Positions 34,673 through 43,830 of a stretch of DNA of 64,000 nt are shown piece by piece; the stretch's first letter is position 1, and each line of letters opens with the position of its first letter. The notes under the pieces were generated by a model. It did no database searches. It was given only the letters and a program-made list of their open reading frames with translations, and was not told the origin of the DNA. Source of the DNA: WJMT01 sp964456985. GTDB taxonomy: Bacteria > Acidobacteriota > Aminicenantia > Aminicenantales > Aminicenantaceae. Location of the stretch: NCBI GenBank assembly GCA_964456985.1, contig CAYWDH010000007.1:26106-90105 (forward strand), given 5' to 3'. The translations under genes and the position numbers were made by a program.

Positions 34673-35062
34673 CTACTTTCGCTCCATTTCAATGGTATCC
34701 CGATCTCCATCTGCTGTTTCCCAGTATCCGCTCATTTTATCACCGTTAACCTCCAGAGTGATCCATACCATCATGTCCTCATATCCATCAAAGATTGAAA
34801 AATTAAAACTAAGAGTCCCCTCTTCAAAACTCACATCATCAGCTTCTACTCCCTGTATCATGCCAAAAGTATCTGAAATAGTTACTTTATACACACCTTC
34901 TGTTTTCTCGATAATCAAAGTCAGGCCATCCTCACCTTGATCCGGGACATAGGTCGTTCCCTCCCATCTTCCTGTGATATCCTTATCCTGGCAGAGTAGT
35001 GCTACAGGAAACAGAGCAAGAACAAAAGCGAACAATACAAAAAAGTGTAATGCCTTTTTCAT
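34673..35062 (-). CDS. Small secreted beta-barrel-like protein
   Basis: 129 residues. A signal peptide (MKKALHFFVLFAFVLALFPVALLCQ) has a lipobox-like position that reads VALLC, so lipidation is possible. The mature part looks like a lipocalin/META-like barrel: GRWEGTTYVPDQGEDGLTL then WITLEVNGDKMSGYWETADGD. Function unknown. It is convergent with the NTF2-like gene. Confidence 0.75.
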   Translation of the reverse strand: MKKALHFFVLFAFVLALFPVALLCQDKDITGRWEGTTYVPDQGEDGLTLIIEKTEGVYKVTISDTFGMIQGVEADDVSFEEGTLSFNFSIFDGYEDMMVWITLEVNGDKMSGYWETADGDRDTIEMERK

Positions 35063-35154
35063 CTATCTCTCCTTTGTTTTTATAGACTTCTCTTTCTATC
35101 GTCACTCTAATATACGAATTTCCATCATAAAAGTTCCACTCAAATCCTGTTTTA

Positions 35155-36447
35155 TTATGGTAATAATATCTTCATCTTGTCCATACGGTCAATGCACTGG
35201 ATCATACATCGAACCGTGTGATAGTTTACCTTCCACGAGTGGCTCATATGATTCCATATGGGTTTTCCTTCCCTCTTTAAGAGCGGATACCATTCTCCGA
35301 CCTCATGATTGATCATTTTATCGAAAACAAAATCATGGACATTTTCATAAGCATCCCAGTACTTTCCCTCTCCCAAATAAAGGCATCCGTCCAGCATACC
35401 GATCATCACTTCAGCCTGCTGCCAGAATTCTTTTTCTCTGTCATACACCCCCCCTGCATGACTACCCTCCACATAAACACCTCCGTATTCCCAATCAATA
35501 CCGTTCTTTAAAGCGTGGCCGAGCTGTTTCCTTATGATATCTAAATAAGGCTTAGGGTCCTCCCCCATTATTTCAAGGGCATGCAGCAAAAGCCATGCAC
35601 ATTCAACATTATGCCCGTAACTCGTGTTATCCTCAGAATGAACTTTAGTCTGAGTATCTCCGAACCGGTCCCATCCCCATACAATATCAAACTTGATCTG
35701 GGGAGCTCTTGTCCAATCCTTCCAAAACTGAGGTATTCCAGTCGCATATTCAGGATGGAGCATTCGCTGTGTAAGAATTTCTATCACTTCCTTAAGCTTT
35801 CTTAAATGAACCTGCTTTTTCGTGCATTCATACAGTGTGGTCAGTGCTTCCATAAAATGCATGTGAAAGTCCAGTGTCTTCCTGTCCCCTCCGCCGGGCC
35901 CAGGCTGGCACAGATCCCAGTTTCTTTCAAACATCTCAAAGTAGCCACCGTACATGGTGTCTGTGGAATATTTTTGTATAAGGTCAAATACCTTTTCCGC
36001 ATATTCAATTCCTCTCGGGTCACCCGTTGCCAGAGTATATTCGCTAAGAGCGTAGATGGAAAAGCTCAAACCATAAAGAATCTTCTTGTCTAACTTTATC
36101 AATCCTTTTCGGTCAGCTGTCCAGTAAAAACCACCATACTTCTTGTCCCACATCTTATCGATCAAAAAGTCAACACCATGCCTAGCAAACCTTCCGCACT
36201 CCCCATTCCCGTATCCGGCCCGGTGGGCTGATGCCATGGTATAGACTGTGCGGGTCTGGGAAATCAGAGACTTCTCATCCTCTCCTGTGTCCTGGCCTTT
36301 TTCATCGAAATGTGTGATAAAGCCTCCGTTGACACTGTCCACACACCGGTCCATCCAGAAAGGAAGCAGTTCGTTTTTGAGATGTTCCACAGCTTCTTTT
36401 TTACGCTCATGGATTTTTTGTTTTGGCCATCTTTGTTCCTTACTCAT
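35155..36447 (-). CDS. AGE family epimerase (N-acylglucosamine 2-epimerase / cellobiose 2-epimerase type)
   Basis: 430 residues from ATG 36447, chosen because AGGAG lies eight nt upstream. A GTG at 36501 is a less likely extension. It is an (alpha/alpha)6 barrel: LLPFWMDRCVDSVNGGFITHFDEKG is the family opening, then HNVECAWLLLHALE and SHSWKVNYHTVRCM carry the catalytic histidines. Members interconvert glucose and mannose or GlcNAc and ManNAc units, some on disaccharides. It is cytoplasmic. The divergent neighbour is an MFS transporter, which fits uptake of its substrate. Together with the GH38 mannosidase it fits mannose-containing glycan use (inference). Confidence 0.9.
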   Translation of the reverse strand: MSKEQRWPKQKIHERKKEAVEHLKNELLPFWMDRCVDSVNGGFITHFDEKGQDTGEDEKSLISQTRTVYTMASAHRAGYGNGECGRFARHGVDFLIDKMWDKKYGGFYWTADRKGLIKLDKKILYGLSFSIYALSEYTLATGDPRGIEYAEKVFDLIQKYSTDTMYGGYFEMFERNWDLCQPGPGGGDRKTLDFHMHFMEALTTLYECTKKQVHLRKLKEVIEILTQRMLHPEYATGIPQFWKDWTRAPQIKFDIVWGWDRFGDTQTKVHSEDNTSYGHNVECAWLLLHALEIMGEDPKPYLDIIRKQLGHALKNGIDWEYGGVYVEGSHAGGVYDREKEFWQQAEVMIGMLDGCLYLGEGKYWDAYENVHDFVFDKMINHEVGEWYPLLKREGKPIWNHMSHSWKVNYHTVRCMIQCIDRMDKMKILLP

Positions 36448-36502
36448 TATCATTTCTCCTGCCACCTTGTCTGTGTATCTGATTTTACCAAATAATTTCA
36501 CT

Positions 36503-36531
36503 TTGACTCATATTTTTTTTTATGATATTCA
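36503..36531 (+). promoter_or_regulatory. Promoter of the MFS transporter gene
   Basis: TTGACT (36503-36508), 17 nt, TATTCA (36526-36531), with the transporter's GGAGGG ribosome-binding site at 36551. The region is shared with the divergent epimerase, so both could respond to one regulator. Confidence 0.45.
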
Positions 36532-36562
36532 CTATAAAAAAGGTTCATATGGAGGGAAACCT

Positions 36563-37738
36563 ATGAAAAAAATGACAGCAGTTGTTGCCTTAATGGCCGT
36601 GTTTACACTGGCCATATGTTTTATCATCCTCGGCTCCATTTCAGTCGAGCTCATGGAGTCGCTGGGAATCAACGAAGCACAGTTTGGTTCACTTGTCATG
36701 GGCTTGTTCTTAACCGGCTGCATTGTCCAGCTCATAATCGGTCCTCTGGTGGACAAACTCGGGTACAAGCCCATTGCTCTTCTGGGATTTATCGTCACCA
36801 GCGCCAGTATGTTTCTCCTTGCTTTTGCCTCAACTTTCGGACTGGCGCTTATCGCCTGTATTCTTCTGGGTATAGGGGCGATGTCATTGAACACTGTTGG
36901 CAACACTCTCATTCCAGTGGTCCTGTTTAAAGGCAAAGACCCGGCCCGTGCGAGCAATTTCGGAAACGCTTTTTTTGGTTTGGGATATGTAATCACTCCG
37001 TTCCTTTTCGTATTTTTCCTGACCAATTTGGGCCTTAATTACAGCACATCCCTTTCCATTCTGGGGGCACTGGTCCTTGTTTTTCTCATTTTTGCCCTCA
37101 CCACAACTTATCCTCAAGTCGCCACAGGATACAAACTTTCGATGGCTTTTAAGGTCCTGGGCAAAGGAGCTGTCCTGATCGCAGCTTTAGCCCTATTCTG
37201 CTACATGTCTCTGGAAATATCCATGGGGACCTGGATCAGGACGCTTATGGAACAGCTCTTCGGGAAGAACAATGATCCCAATGCTGCGTTCAATGCCGGC
37301 CTGGTCCTCAGCGGTTTTGGTGTGGCCATGATGCTGGGGAGGTTCCTCTCGTCCACAGTAAAAAATCTTACGGCCATAGGGACGAAAGTCATCTCAGCAA
37401 TGGCCTTGATTTCCTTAGGAGCTATCATTCTTATGATATTCACCCACACCCCCTTAATGGCCATTGTTGCCATTGTCATTGCAGGGCTGGCATTTGCTCC
37501 CATATTCCCGACCATCGTGGGAGTCACATTTTCGAAATTCGAACCAAGTCTTTACGGAAGCATTTTCGGTATCGTTTTTGCTGTCGGCTTACTGGGCGCC
37601 ACATTTGTTCCCAAGTTCATAGGGAACCTGAGTGTTGGGAAAACAGTCCAGCAGAGCCTTCCCCTTGCAGCTGTTATGGCCGGTATCTTGTTGGTACTCG
37701 CTCTGATTATGGGACTGACAGCAAAGAAAAAAACATAA
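36563..37738 (+). CDS. Major facilitator superfamily transporter
   Basis: 391 residues with 12 hydrophobic segments. ATG 36563 follows GGAGGG; the open frame continues upstream into the epimerase gene but without support. The MFS loop 2-3 motif is visible as GPLVDKLGYKPIALLGF. AFAPIFPTIVGVTFSKFEPS in the second half resembles sugar-transporting MFS families such as FHS. Likely a sugar/proton symporter in the inner membrane, paired divergently with the AGE epimerase. Confidence 0.88.
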   Translation: MKKMTAVVALMAVFTLAICFIILGSISVELMESLGINEAQFGSLVMGLFLTGCIVQLIIGPLVDKLGYKPIALLGFIVTSASMFLLAFASTFGLALIACILLGIGAMSLNTVGNTLIPVVLFKGKDPARASNFGNAFFGLGYVITPFLFVFFLTNLGLNYSTSLSILGALVLVFLIFALTTTYPQVATGYKLSMAFKVLGKGAVLIAALALFCYMSLEISMGTWIRTLMEQLFGKNNDPNAAFNAGLVLSGFGVAMMLGRFLSSTVKNLTAIGTKVISAMALISLGAIILMIFTHTPLMAIVAIVIAGLAFAPIFPTIVGVTFSKFEPSLYGSIFGIVFAVGLLGATFVPKFIGNLSVGKTVQQSLPLAAVMAGILLVLALIMGLTAKKKT

Positions 37739-37791
37739 TCCGGTTCTTTATATACTATCAGAGAGACCTTAATAGACCTATAAGCCAAATC

Positions 37792-37819
37792 TTGACAATT
37801 TTTAGATAAACCATAGGAT
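37792..37819 (+). promoter_or_regulatory. Promoter of the 2-oxoacid oxidoreductase operon
   Basis: TTGACA (37792-37797), 16 nt, TAGGAT (37814-37819), 36 nt before the start codon. A perfect -35 box. Confidence 0.5.
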
Positions 37820-37855
37820 AGAAGCATATCAAGTCCAAACTAAAAGGGAAAAAAT

Positions 37856-39589
37856 ATGAGTACTGATAAGACCAAAAAAAAAGATATCTCCATAGTGCTT
37901 TGCGGCGCAGCAGGTCAGGGAATCAAGACTGTAGAAAAGCTGCTGGTTCACAATTTTAAAAACTCAGGTTTTCATGTCTTCTCAACAAAAGAGTATATGT
38001 CAAGAGTGCGGGGAGGAACAAATTCAGTATCCATCAGGGTTTCCTCAGAAAGAGTAACTGCGTTAAAAGACAAAATCGACATCCTTCTTCCCTTTCATTC
38101 AGAAGCTCTAACTCATCTTAAGAAGCGATTATCGCCGGAGACGATCGTCATTGGAGACAGAATAAAAATCTGTAAAGACTGTCCCTCTCAAATAAAAAAA
38201 TTCATCGATGTCCCTCTTGCTGACATAGCCAAAGACATAGGGGGCAAAATCTTTATAAACATCATTGCAGCCGGAATCATATTCGGAATTCTCGGACTCA
38301 AGCTGGAACAACTGAAAGAATTTGTTAAAAAATTTTTTTTAAACAAAGAAAAAGATATAGTCAAAAAAAATGTTCAAGCCGTGAGTAAAGGTTATTCCCA
38401 TGGGCATAAGTTTACTTCTGAGAAAGGAATATTCTTCGACCTCGTTCCTTCGTCCGGTATTAAAAAAGATATGCTTGTCACCGGAGCCGAAGCTATTGGT
38501 ATAGGAGCTCTTGCTGCAGGTTGTGATTTTCTCTCCTCCTACCCAATGTCGCCATCAACAGGAGTCCTTGTCTTTATAGCTCAACATGCTCATGAATTCG
38601 AAGCTGTGGTCGAACAGACAGAGGATGAAATAAGTGCTGTCAATATGGCCCTGGGTGCTTCTTATGCCGGCGCCAGGAGTTTCGTCACAACATCAGGAGG
38701 TGGCTTTGCTCTTATGGGCGAAGGAATAAGCCTTGCTGGAATGATAGAGACTCCGCTGGTAGTCCATATCGCACAAAGGCCTGGTCCTGCTACAGGACTT
38801 CCCACACGCACGGAACAGGGTGACCTGGAGCTGGTTCTCTACGCAGGACATGGAGAATTTCCAAGGGTACTTTTAGCACCGGGTAAGCTTGAAAATGCCT
38901 TTTTCCTCACTCAAAAAGCTTTTGAACTTGCTGACAAATACCAGATTCCTGTGTTCATACTCACAGACCAATTTTTTATGGACTCGTACTCCAATATCCC
39001 CGCCCCTGACTTCCAAAACATCAAAATAAAAAAACACATCATAAAGACAGAAAAAGATTACAGACGATACCTTCTCACAGACAACGGCATTTCCCCCAGG
39101 GGAATTCCAGGATATGGAGAAGGATTGGTTGGAGTGGACAGCGACGAGCACGACGAACATTCCCATATCACAGAGGACCTTGACCTTAGGACAAAAATGG
39201 TGGAGAAAAGACTGAAAAAAATGGCCATGATCAAGCAAGAGATGATCCCTCCTGAACAGATCGGCCCTAAGAACTATGAGAACCTTATCATTGGATGGGG
39301 ATCGACATTCAATGTGATCAAAGAGGCCCTGGACCTTCTTGAACTCAAAAAAACAGCGTTTCTTCATTTCGAACAGGTTTATCCTCTTTATGAGGCGACA
39401 AAATCCTATCTGGAGAAAGCCAAAAAAATTGTGATTGTAGAGAACAATGCGACCTCTCAATTCGGAAAGCTCATCAGGCTTCAAACCGGTTTTGATATAA
39501 AAAGAAAAATTCTGAAATACAGCGGACTGGCTTTTTCTGTGGAAGAGATGGCTGAGAAAATCAATCAAATGCTGGGACAGGAGGAATAA
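37856..39589 (+). CDS. 2-oxoacid:ferredoxin oxidoreductase, fused gamma-alpha subunit
   Basis: 577 residues. The N-terminal part (about 10-185) is the gamma domain (VLCGAAGQGIKTVEKLL then MSRVRGGTNSVSIRV). The alpha domain follows (about 205-577), with SSYPMSPSTGVLVF, VEQTEDEISAVNMALGASYAG and QRPGPATGLPTRTEQGDLE. This is the usual fused layout of the KorA-type subfamily. With the beta subunit it oxidatively decarboxylates a 2-oxoacid to the acyl-CoA, reducing ferredoxin. The exact acid (2-oxoglutarate, branched-chain or other) cannot be settled by eye. It is separated by one base from the beta subunit gene. Confidence 0.93.
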   Translation: MSTDKTKKKDISIVLCGAAGQGIKTVEKLLVHNFKNSGFHVFSTKEYMSRVRGGTNSVSIRVSSERVTALKDKIDILLPFHSEALTHLKKRLSPETIVIGDRIKICKDCPSQIKKFIDVPLADIAKDIGGKIFINIIAAGIIFGILGLKLEQLKEFVKKFFLNKEKDIVKKNVQAVSKGYSHGHKFTSEKGIFFDLVPSSGIKKDMLVTGAEAIGIGALAAGCDFLSSYPMSPSTGVLVFIAQHAHEFEAVVEQTEDEISAVNMALGASYAGARSFVTTSGGGFALMGEGISLAGMIETPLVVHIAQRPGPATGLPTRTEQGDLELVLYAGHGEFPRVLLAPGKLENAFFLTQKAFELADKYQIPVFILTDQFFMDSYSNIPAPDFQNIKIKKHIIKTEKDYRRYLLTDNGISPRGIPGYGEGLVGVDSDEHDEHSHITEDLDLRTKMVEKRLKKMAMIKQEMIPPEQIGPKNYENLIIGWGSTFNVIKEALDLLELKKTAFLHFEQVYPLYEATKSYLEKAKKIVIVENNATSQFGKLIRLQTGFDIKRKILKYSGLAFSVEEMAEKINQMLGQEE

Positions 39590-39590
39590 A

Positions 39591-40457
39591 ATGAAATCAA
39601 GTGACTATGATATGGGTGATATTGATATTGCCTGGTGCCCGGGCTGTGGTAACTACAGCATCATAAAAAGCCTTAAAAAGGCTCTTCAAGAACTGGACAT
39701 TCATCCAAAAGATCTCACGGTGGTATCCGGAATCGGACAAGCTGCCAAAATCCCTCATTATTTCCGAACCCACTTTTTCAACGGGCTTCATGGGCGGGCC
39801 CTGCCTCCGGCCACGGCTATCAAAGCAGTCAATCCGCAACTGACAGTTATTGCCGAAAGCGGTGACGGAGACATGTACGGCGAGGGCGGGAACCACTTCC
39901 TGCATGCCATACGCCGTAATCCGGATATAACCAATATCGTTCACAACAATATGATCTACGGATTAACCAAGGGCCAAGCCTCTCCTACAAGCCAGTTCGG
40001 CTTTAAAACCCCTGTCCAGGTCACAGGAGTCGTCCTGGAGCCATTCAATCCCCTGGCTCTAGCTGTTTCTCAAAACGCTTCTTTTGTGGCCCGGGCTTTT
40101 TCCGGAGATATAGATCAAACAAAAGAGATACTAAAAAAAGCCATCAAACACCAAGGATACTCCCTTGTCGACATTTTTCAGCCCTGTGTCTCATTCAATA
40201 AATTCAATACTTTTAAATGGTTTAAAGAAAATACCTCGTATCTTGACGAATCTTATGACCCTGAAGACCGAAAAACCGCCTTTGAAAAATCTCTGGAAAC
40301 CGATCCCTTTGCTTTGGGAGTGATTTATAAGAGCCCTAAAAAAAATACTTATGAGCAAAATACAGGACTTTATACTAAAGACAAAAATCCTCTTGTCTTC
40401 AGAGATCAAAAAAGAAATGAAAAGCTCGACCGGCTGGTTAAAAGTTTTTTCTCTTGA
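39591..40457 (+). CDS. 2-oxoacid:ferredoxin oxidoreductase, beta subunit (TPP-binding)
   Basis: 288 residues. The cluster/TPP entry motif WCPGCGNYSI is near the start, and the thiamine diphosphate motif GDGDMYGEGGNHFLHAIRRN sits near residue 88. Further on, NNMIYGLTKGQASPTS marks the magnesium site. No added ferredoxin domain is present, so external ferredoxin is used. The gene is translationally coupled to the alpha subunit (AGGAGG just before ATG 39591). Its last 20 nt overlap the convergent beta-solenoid gene. Confidence 0.93.
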   Translation: MKSSDYDMGDIDIAWCPGCGNYSIIKSLKKALQELDIHPKDLTVVSGIGQAAKIPHYFRTHFFNGLHGRALPPATAIKAVNPQLTVIAESGDGDMYGEGGNHFLHAIRRNPDITNIVHNNMIYGLTKGQASPTSQFGFKTPVQVTGVVLEPFNPLALAVSQNASFVARAFSGDIDQTKEILKKAIKHQGYSLVDIFQPCVSFNKFNTFKWFKENTSYLDESYDPEDRKTAFEKSLETDPFALGVIYKSPKKNTYEQNTGLYTKDKNPLVFRDQKRNEKLDRLVKSFFS

Positions 40458-42102
40458 TATTTATATTTCCGCTTGTCTGGATGTAGACGGGTATGCTTCC
40501 CTTGGTTTGTTCAGCATCGAGCTTCTGTGCTTGTGATTTTACATGATATACCGGGAATTCAGAGGAGATTCTTCCTCCCGGAAGCACAGAAATAACCACA
40601 TCCGCATCTTCCGGAAGTGTGAGGATAACAGGCTCATAAGTTGTGATAAGCTCAATCCGGCTGTTCTTTGGCAGGTTCCTGATCCGCCCGACCTCTATTC
40701 GACTGCTGCTTCCATGGACCTCGATCGAGCCAGAGGTGCGGCCCAGCACCACGCTTCCATAGGAATTTTTAGTGCTCACATCCCCGGAGATATCCTCGGC
40801 CTTAATGCTGGAGGAACTTCCGTCAACTCTCAAGTTGCCGCCAACTCCGAAGACTTCGACACGGTCGTAAGATGTTACGATTGAGGCGTCTTTCTTGATA
40901 TCAGAAGCTTTAACGCCGGCAGACTGTGAACGCACATCCAGCCACCCTCCGACACCGGCTACAACCACGTTGTTGTAGGAAGAAGCGATGGTAACGTTCC
41001 CCTCGACCTCGCGGACAGAAACGGATGATGAAGGACCCTCTATTTCAGCCGAGCCGCGAACGTTCGAAAGAACAATGTTATCGTAGGAACTGCGTATAAA
41101 AGTATCTCCGCCGATATCATCCGCTGTTACAGCACTTGAGCCGCTCTTAATCCTGAGGATTCCCCCTACACGGGTCACGAATACCGGGCTGTAGCTGTTT
41201 TCGATATGGGCATCCAATGCGATATCCTGTGCGGTGACTTTACAGCTCGGGCCTTTGATGGAAAGGCGCCCCTTTACTTCCTTCACATCAATTTCATCAT
41301 ATGAGGAAGTTATCTCGCAGTCTCCTTCGATATTACTTCCTGTCACTTTCCCGCTTTTTGAGTTGATAGTGAGGCTCCCGCCGATAGTGTTGAAACGCAC
41401 CGGTGCATAGCTGTTCTCAATAGAGACATCGCCCTCTATATCTTTCACATCAACCTCACCGCTGGGATTATTGATATTTACAGGGCCTTTGAAGTAAGGG
41501 ATCTCCACAAGACCGTAGCTGTTGCGGAGATCAAGCTCACCGCCGCACCTATCCAGCCTGACTTTTCCTGAACGATTGGCCACATGGAAATTTCCATTCA
41601 CTCCTCCTATATGGATATTTCCGTATGCATTCTCCACCTCAAGGTTATGCCGGGCCGGGATGCGAATGGACAACCGTATCGAATAAGACAATCTAAATAC
41701 AAATTTATTTCCCCTGTAAAAGCGGCGGTAGATTCCCTCCTTCGGGGGTTTTCCAGGCTTGCGGAGTTCATCCATCGGAGAACTCACCCTCAGCTTGAGA
41801 CCGTCGGCATAAGGTTCAAGAAAAAGCTGTGTCTCATCCAGGAAATATCTGACAATCTCCTCGTCCTCATCGCTCACTTCGACCTCTGCCTCGGCCGTTA
41901 CGGCATTTTCATTTGATGTGGTGATCGTAAGGTCGGCAGAGTATGTATCAATATAGAGCGTTTTTCCGGGGGCTGTGGATGCTGATTTACTGAACGCCCG
42001 GGATTGTTTGTGTTTGAAAACGGGGCTTGCCTCAGAAGAGGAGATGGCCACAAGAATTATGCATATCCAAAGGAATGGCATTAACCAACTGTATTTTTTC
42101 AT
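40438..42102 (-). CDS. Secreted DUF4097-like beta-solenoid protein with dyad repeats
   Basis: 554 residues. Signal peptide (about 1-26, LWICIILVAISSSEA). After a beta-rich N-terminal domain (about 30-150), residues about 160-500 form roughly 17 rungs of 18-20 residues each. Two rung types alternate: one contains a Ser/Gly turn (SGKV, SSAV, SSSV, SSSI) and the other an N/S-S-Y turn (NSYGLV, NSYAPV, SSYDEI, NSYSPV, SSYDNI, SSYNNV, TSYDRV, NSYGSV). This regular two-rung period implies a right-handed parallel beta helix, like DUF4097 adhesin-type proteins. It overlaps the anti-sigma stop by ATGA, so it is co-expressed with that regulator. Role: probably an envelope scaffold, or the output or sensor of the ECF system. 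Confidence 0.85.
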   Translation of the reverse strand: MKKYSWLMPFLWICIILVAISSSEASPVFKHKQSRAFSKSASTAPGKTLYIDTYSADLTITTSNENAVTAEAEVEVSDEDEEIVRYFLDETQLFLEPYADGLKLRVSSPMDELRKPGKPPKEGIYRRFYRGNKFVFRLSYSIRLSIRIPARHNLEVENAYGNIHIGGVNGNFHVANRSGKVRLDRCGGELDLRNSYGLVEIPYFKGPVNINNPSGEVDVKDIEGDVSIENSYAPVRFNTIGGSLTINSKSGKVTGSNIEGDCEITSSYDEIDVKEVKGRLSIKGPSCKVTAQDIALDAHIENSYSPVFVTRVGGILRIKSGSSAVTADDIGGDTFIRSSYDNIVLSNVRGSAEIEGPSSSVSVREVEGNVTIASSYNNVVVAGVGGWLDVRSQSAGVKASDIKKDASIVTSYDRVEVFGVGGNLRVDGSSSSIKAEDISGDVSTKNSYGSVVLGRTSGSIEVHGSSSRIEVGRIRNLPKNSRIELITTYEPVILTLPEDADVVISVLPGGRISSEFPVYHVKSQAQKLDAEQTKGSIPVYIQTSGNINIKRKNF

Positions 42103-42779
42103 ATTGACCTCCTTGGTTTTGTGTCTTTATCCTCCAGGCCTAAGATCTCAGCCAGGGTTTCTTTCTTTTCCTGGAGGGCAGCTATCAAATATCGACGGAT
42201 ATGGGCATTGGCAGGATTCAAGGCTAAAGCCTCCCGGCACTGCTCGATCTGGGCATCAATGGTCTCGAGACGGGTTCGATAGAGGAACACAAAATCCAGA
42301 TTCAGATCAGCCATTTGGGGAAGAGCCTGTTTTTCGAGCTCCTGGATGGCTTTTCTATATTCACGTTCCTTTTTCTCCACTCGAGCCAGAGCTTTCCGGG
42401 CCAGAAGACCAGATGACGGAGCAGGGTTTTTTAGACCGAAGTAGACTACGATTCCAAAAACAACAAGAAGAACGGCTGCTACAGGAACAATCCATGTAAA
42501 CCTCCATCTGAAGGGGAAACGCCTGCTCTTTTGTTTCTCTTCAACCTGAGGTTTTGTTACAAGCCGCTGTTCTTCATCCTTTTCCTTCCGGAGGACCTCC
42601 TCGATACGGCTCCAAAGATGAGGGGCTTCGACAGGCTGTCTAAGGGATTTAGCCAGAGATATGACCTCCTCATCAAGTTGAAGCGCCTGCCGGCAAACCG
42701 GGCAGGATTCAGCATGCCGCATGAATTCGGCCTCGTCTATTTCACAACGGTCGTATCTTTCGAGTTCTTTGCAGCTCAT
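42099..42779 (-). CDS. Anti-sigma factor with zinc-finger domain
   Basis: 226 residues from ATG 42779, preferred because AAGGAGG precedes it and it overlaps the sigma stop by ATGA; an earlier start at 42812 is possible. The zinc-binding motif HAESCPVCRQAL lies near residue 20-31. One membrane helix follows (about 112-133, WIVPVAAVLLVVFGIVVYFG). Beyond it is a helical tail with TPR-like character (KALARVEKKEREYRKAIQEL). This periplasmic part is longer than in the other anti-sigma of the window and could bind a partner such as the solenoid protein encoded next (inference). Confidence 0.87.
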   Translation of the reverse strand: MSCKELERYDRCEIDEAEFMRHAESCPVCRQALQLDEEVISLAKSLRQPVEAPHLWSRIEEVLRKEKDEEQRLVTKPQVEEKQKSRRFPFRWRFTWIVPVAAVLLVVFGIVVYFGLKNPAPSSGLLARKALARVEKKEREYRKAIQELEKQALPQMADLNLDFVFLYRTRLETIDAQIEQCREALALNPANAHIRRYLIAALQEKKETLAEILGLEDKDTKPRRSI

Positions 42780-43300
42780 TCTTTTTCCTCCTTGCGAGAT
42801 GCAGAAAACCATGTGCGGAGCCTGGCATTGGCCCAGTGGACAGTGGCCTTAACCGTTCCGACCTTGATTCCCAGGACTTCGGCTATCTCCTCCTGTTTGA
42901 ATCCTTCTATAGCAAAGAGAACAAAACAGGCTCGCATTTGGTCCGGGAGGGCAGTAATGGCCTCTTTGATGGAGTGGCGGGTTTCTCCGGATGGCTGGTG
43001 GTAATGCTCTGTCTTGTTGAGATCAAGGGATACCTCCGGATTTCTTTTTCTGAGTATGTCATAACAGGAGTTGATGAGGATCCGGAAAATGTAGGAACTG
43101 AATCTTGTGCCGGACCTGTAGTGATGTATTCCGCGGTAAAGTTTGAGAAATGTGTCCTGGACAGCGTCTTCGGCTTCCTGCTGTCGACCCAGCATACGGA
43201 ATGCTGTACGCAGGAAAGGCTGCTCATAACGTTCGTATATCATGCGGTAAGCCATCAGATCACCTCGTTTGCATTTCTCGATAATGGCTTCTTCATCCAT
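42776..43300 (-). CDS. ECF-type RNA polymerase sigma factor
   Basis: 174 residues. Region 2 covers about 8-75 (YERYEQPFLRTAFRMLG, then EAEDAVQDTFLKLYRGI). Region 4 covers about 115-168 (LPDQMRACFVLFAIEGFKQEEIA, then KVGTVKATVHWANARL). First gene of the coupled sigma/anti-sigma/solenoid operon. No promoter consensus of its own could be confirmed. Confidence 0.92.
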   Translation of the reverse strand: MDEEAIIEKCKRGDLMAYRMIYERYEQPFLRTAFRMLGRQQEAEDAVQDTFLKLYRGIHHYRSGTRFSSYIFRILINSCYDILRKRNPEVSLDLNKTEHYHQPSGETRHSIKEAITALPDQMRACFVLFAIEGFKQEEIAEVLGIKVGTVKATVHWANARLRTWFSASRKEEKE

Positions 43301-43398
43301 CTGGTTTCTTTGACCTTTCTCTGGTATGAAACTTCGCCAACCATTTTACACTCATTTCCGTCATTTTGTTAGACGGTAAACTGTGCGGAAAGGTTTAA

Positions 43399-43807
43399 TC
43401 CGGAAAGCGCTCAGCATACTCCTGATACTGGACGCAGGTTTTGAAATCCATACCTATGTTTGCCATCAATTTCATTTATGGGATTACCAGCATGATAAAA
43501 AGTTATTTTAAACTGGCCTATCGAAATATTATAAGACAGAAAAGATATGCAATCCTTTATTTCACTAGGATAGTCGAGGATAGGAATACGAATTCGAGAT
43601 GTATTTTCAAGCCTCTACCCCCAACAGATATTCGACTGTGCTTACATGGATGACCTCCATCTCAGAGCTTATGAAGAGGAGAGAGGCCTTGCCTTGCTGC
43701 TGATATCCTTCTGTCAATTGACTGTGTTTGAAGCCCAATTATCAGTAATCTTCCAAACATTGAAAATCGGCCTTTCCAATCCCGCAGAGTCTCTGCGGTA
43801 TGAATAA
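43399..43807 (+). pseudogene. Decayed MacB/FtsX-like permease of the PadR-linked type
   Basis: The frame 43399-43651 carries the end of a permease prefix domain with an in-frame TGA at 43423-43425, where relatives have Trp (SAYS-stop-YWTQVLKSIP). It continues as MFAINFIYGITSMIKSYFKLAYRNIIRQKRYAI, the start of the first permease helix, before losing homology and stopping. The extreme C-terminus survives 150 nt later in another frame as SNPAESLRYE-stop (43778-43807), the same tail as the intact paralogues. More than 700 codons between them are gone. No functional product is expected. Confidence 0.75.
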
Positions 43808-43830
43808 GCAAATGATTTCTCACCTTTTTG

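Noticed and set aside
36248..36562. Upstream extension of the MFS frame into the epimerase gene
   Set aside because: No ribosome-binding site and it overlaps real coding sequence on the other strand; ATG 36563 after GGAGGG opens the first membrane helix.
43441..43653. Small 70-codon gene
   Set aside because: Its sequence is a permease start followed by frame loss, and the permease tail is found 130 nt further on.
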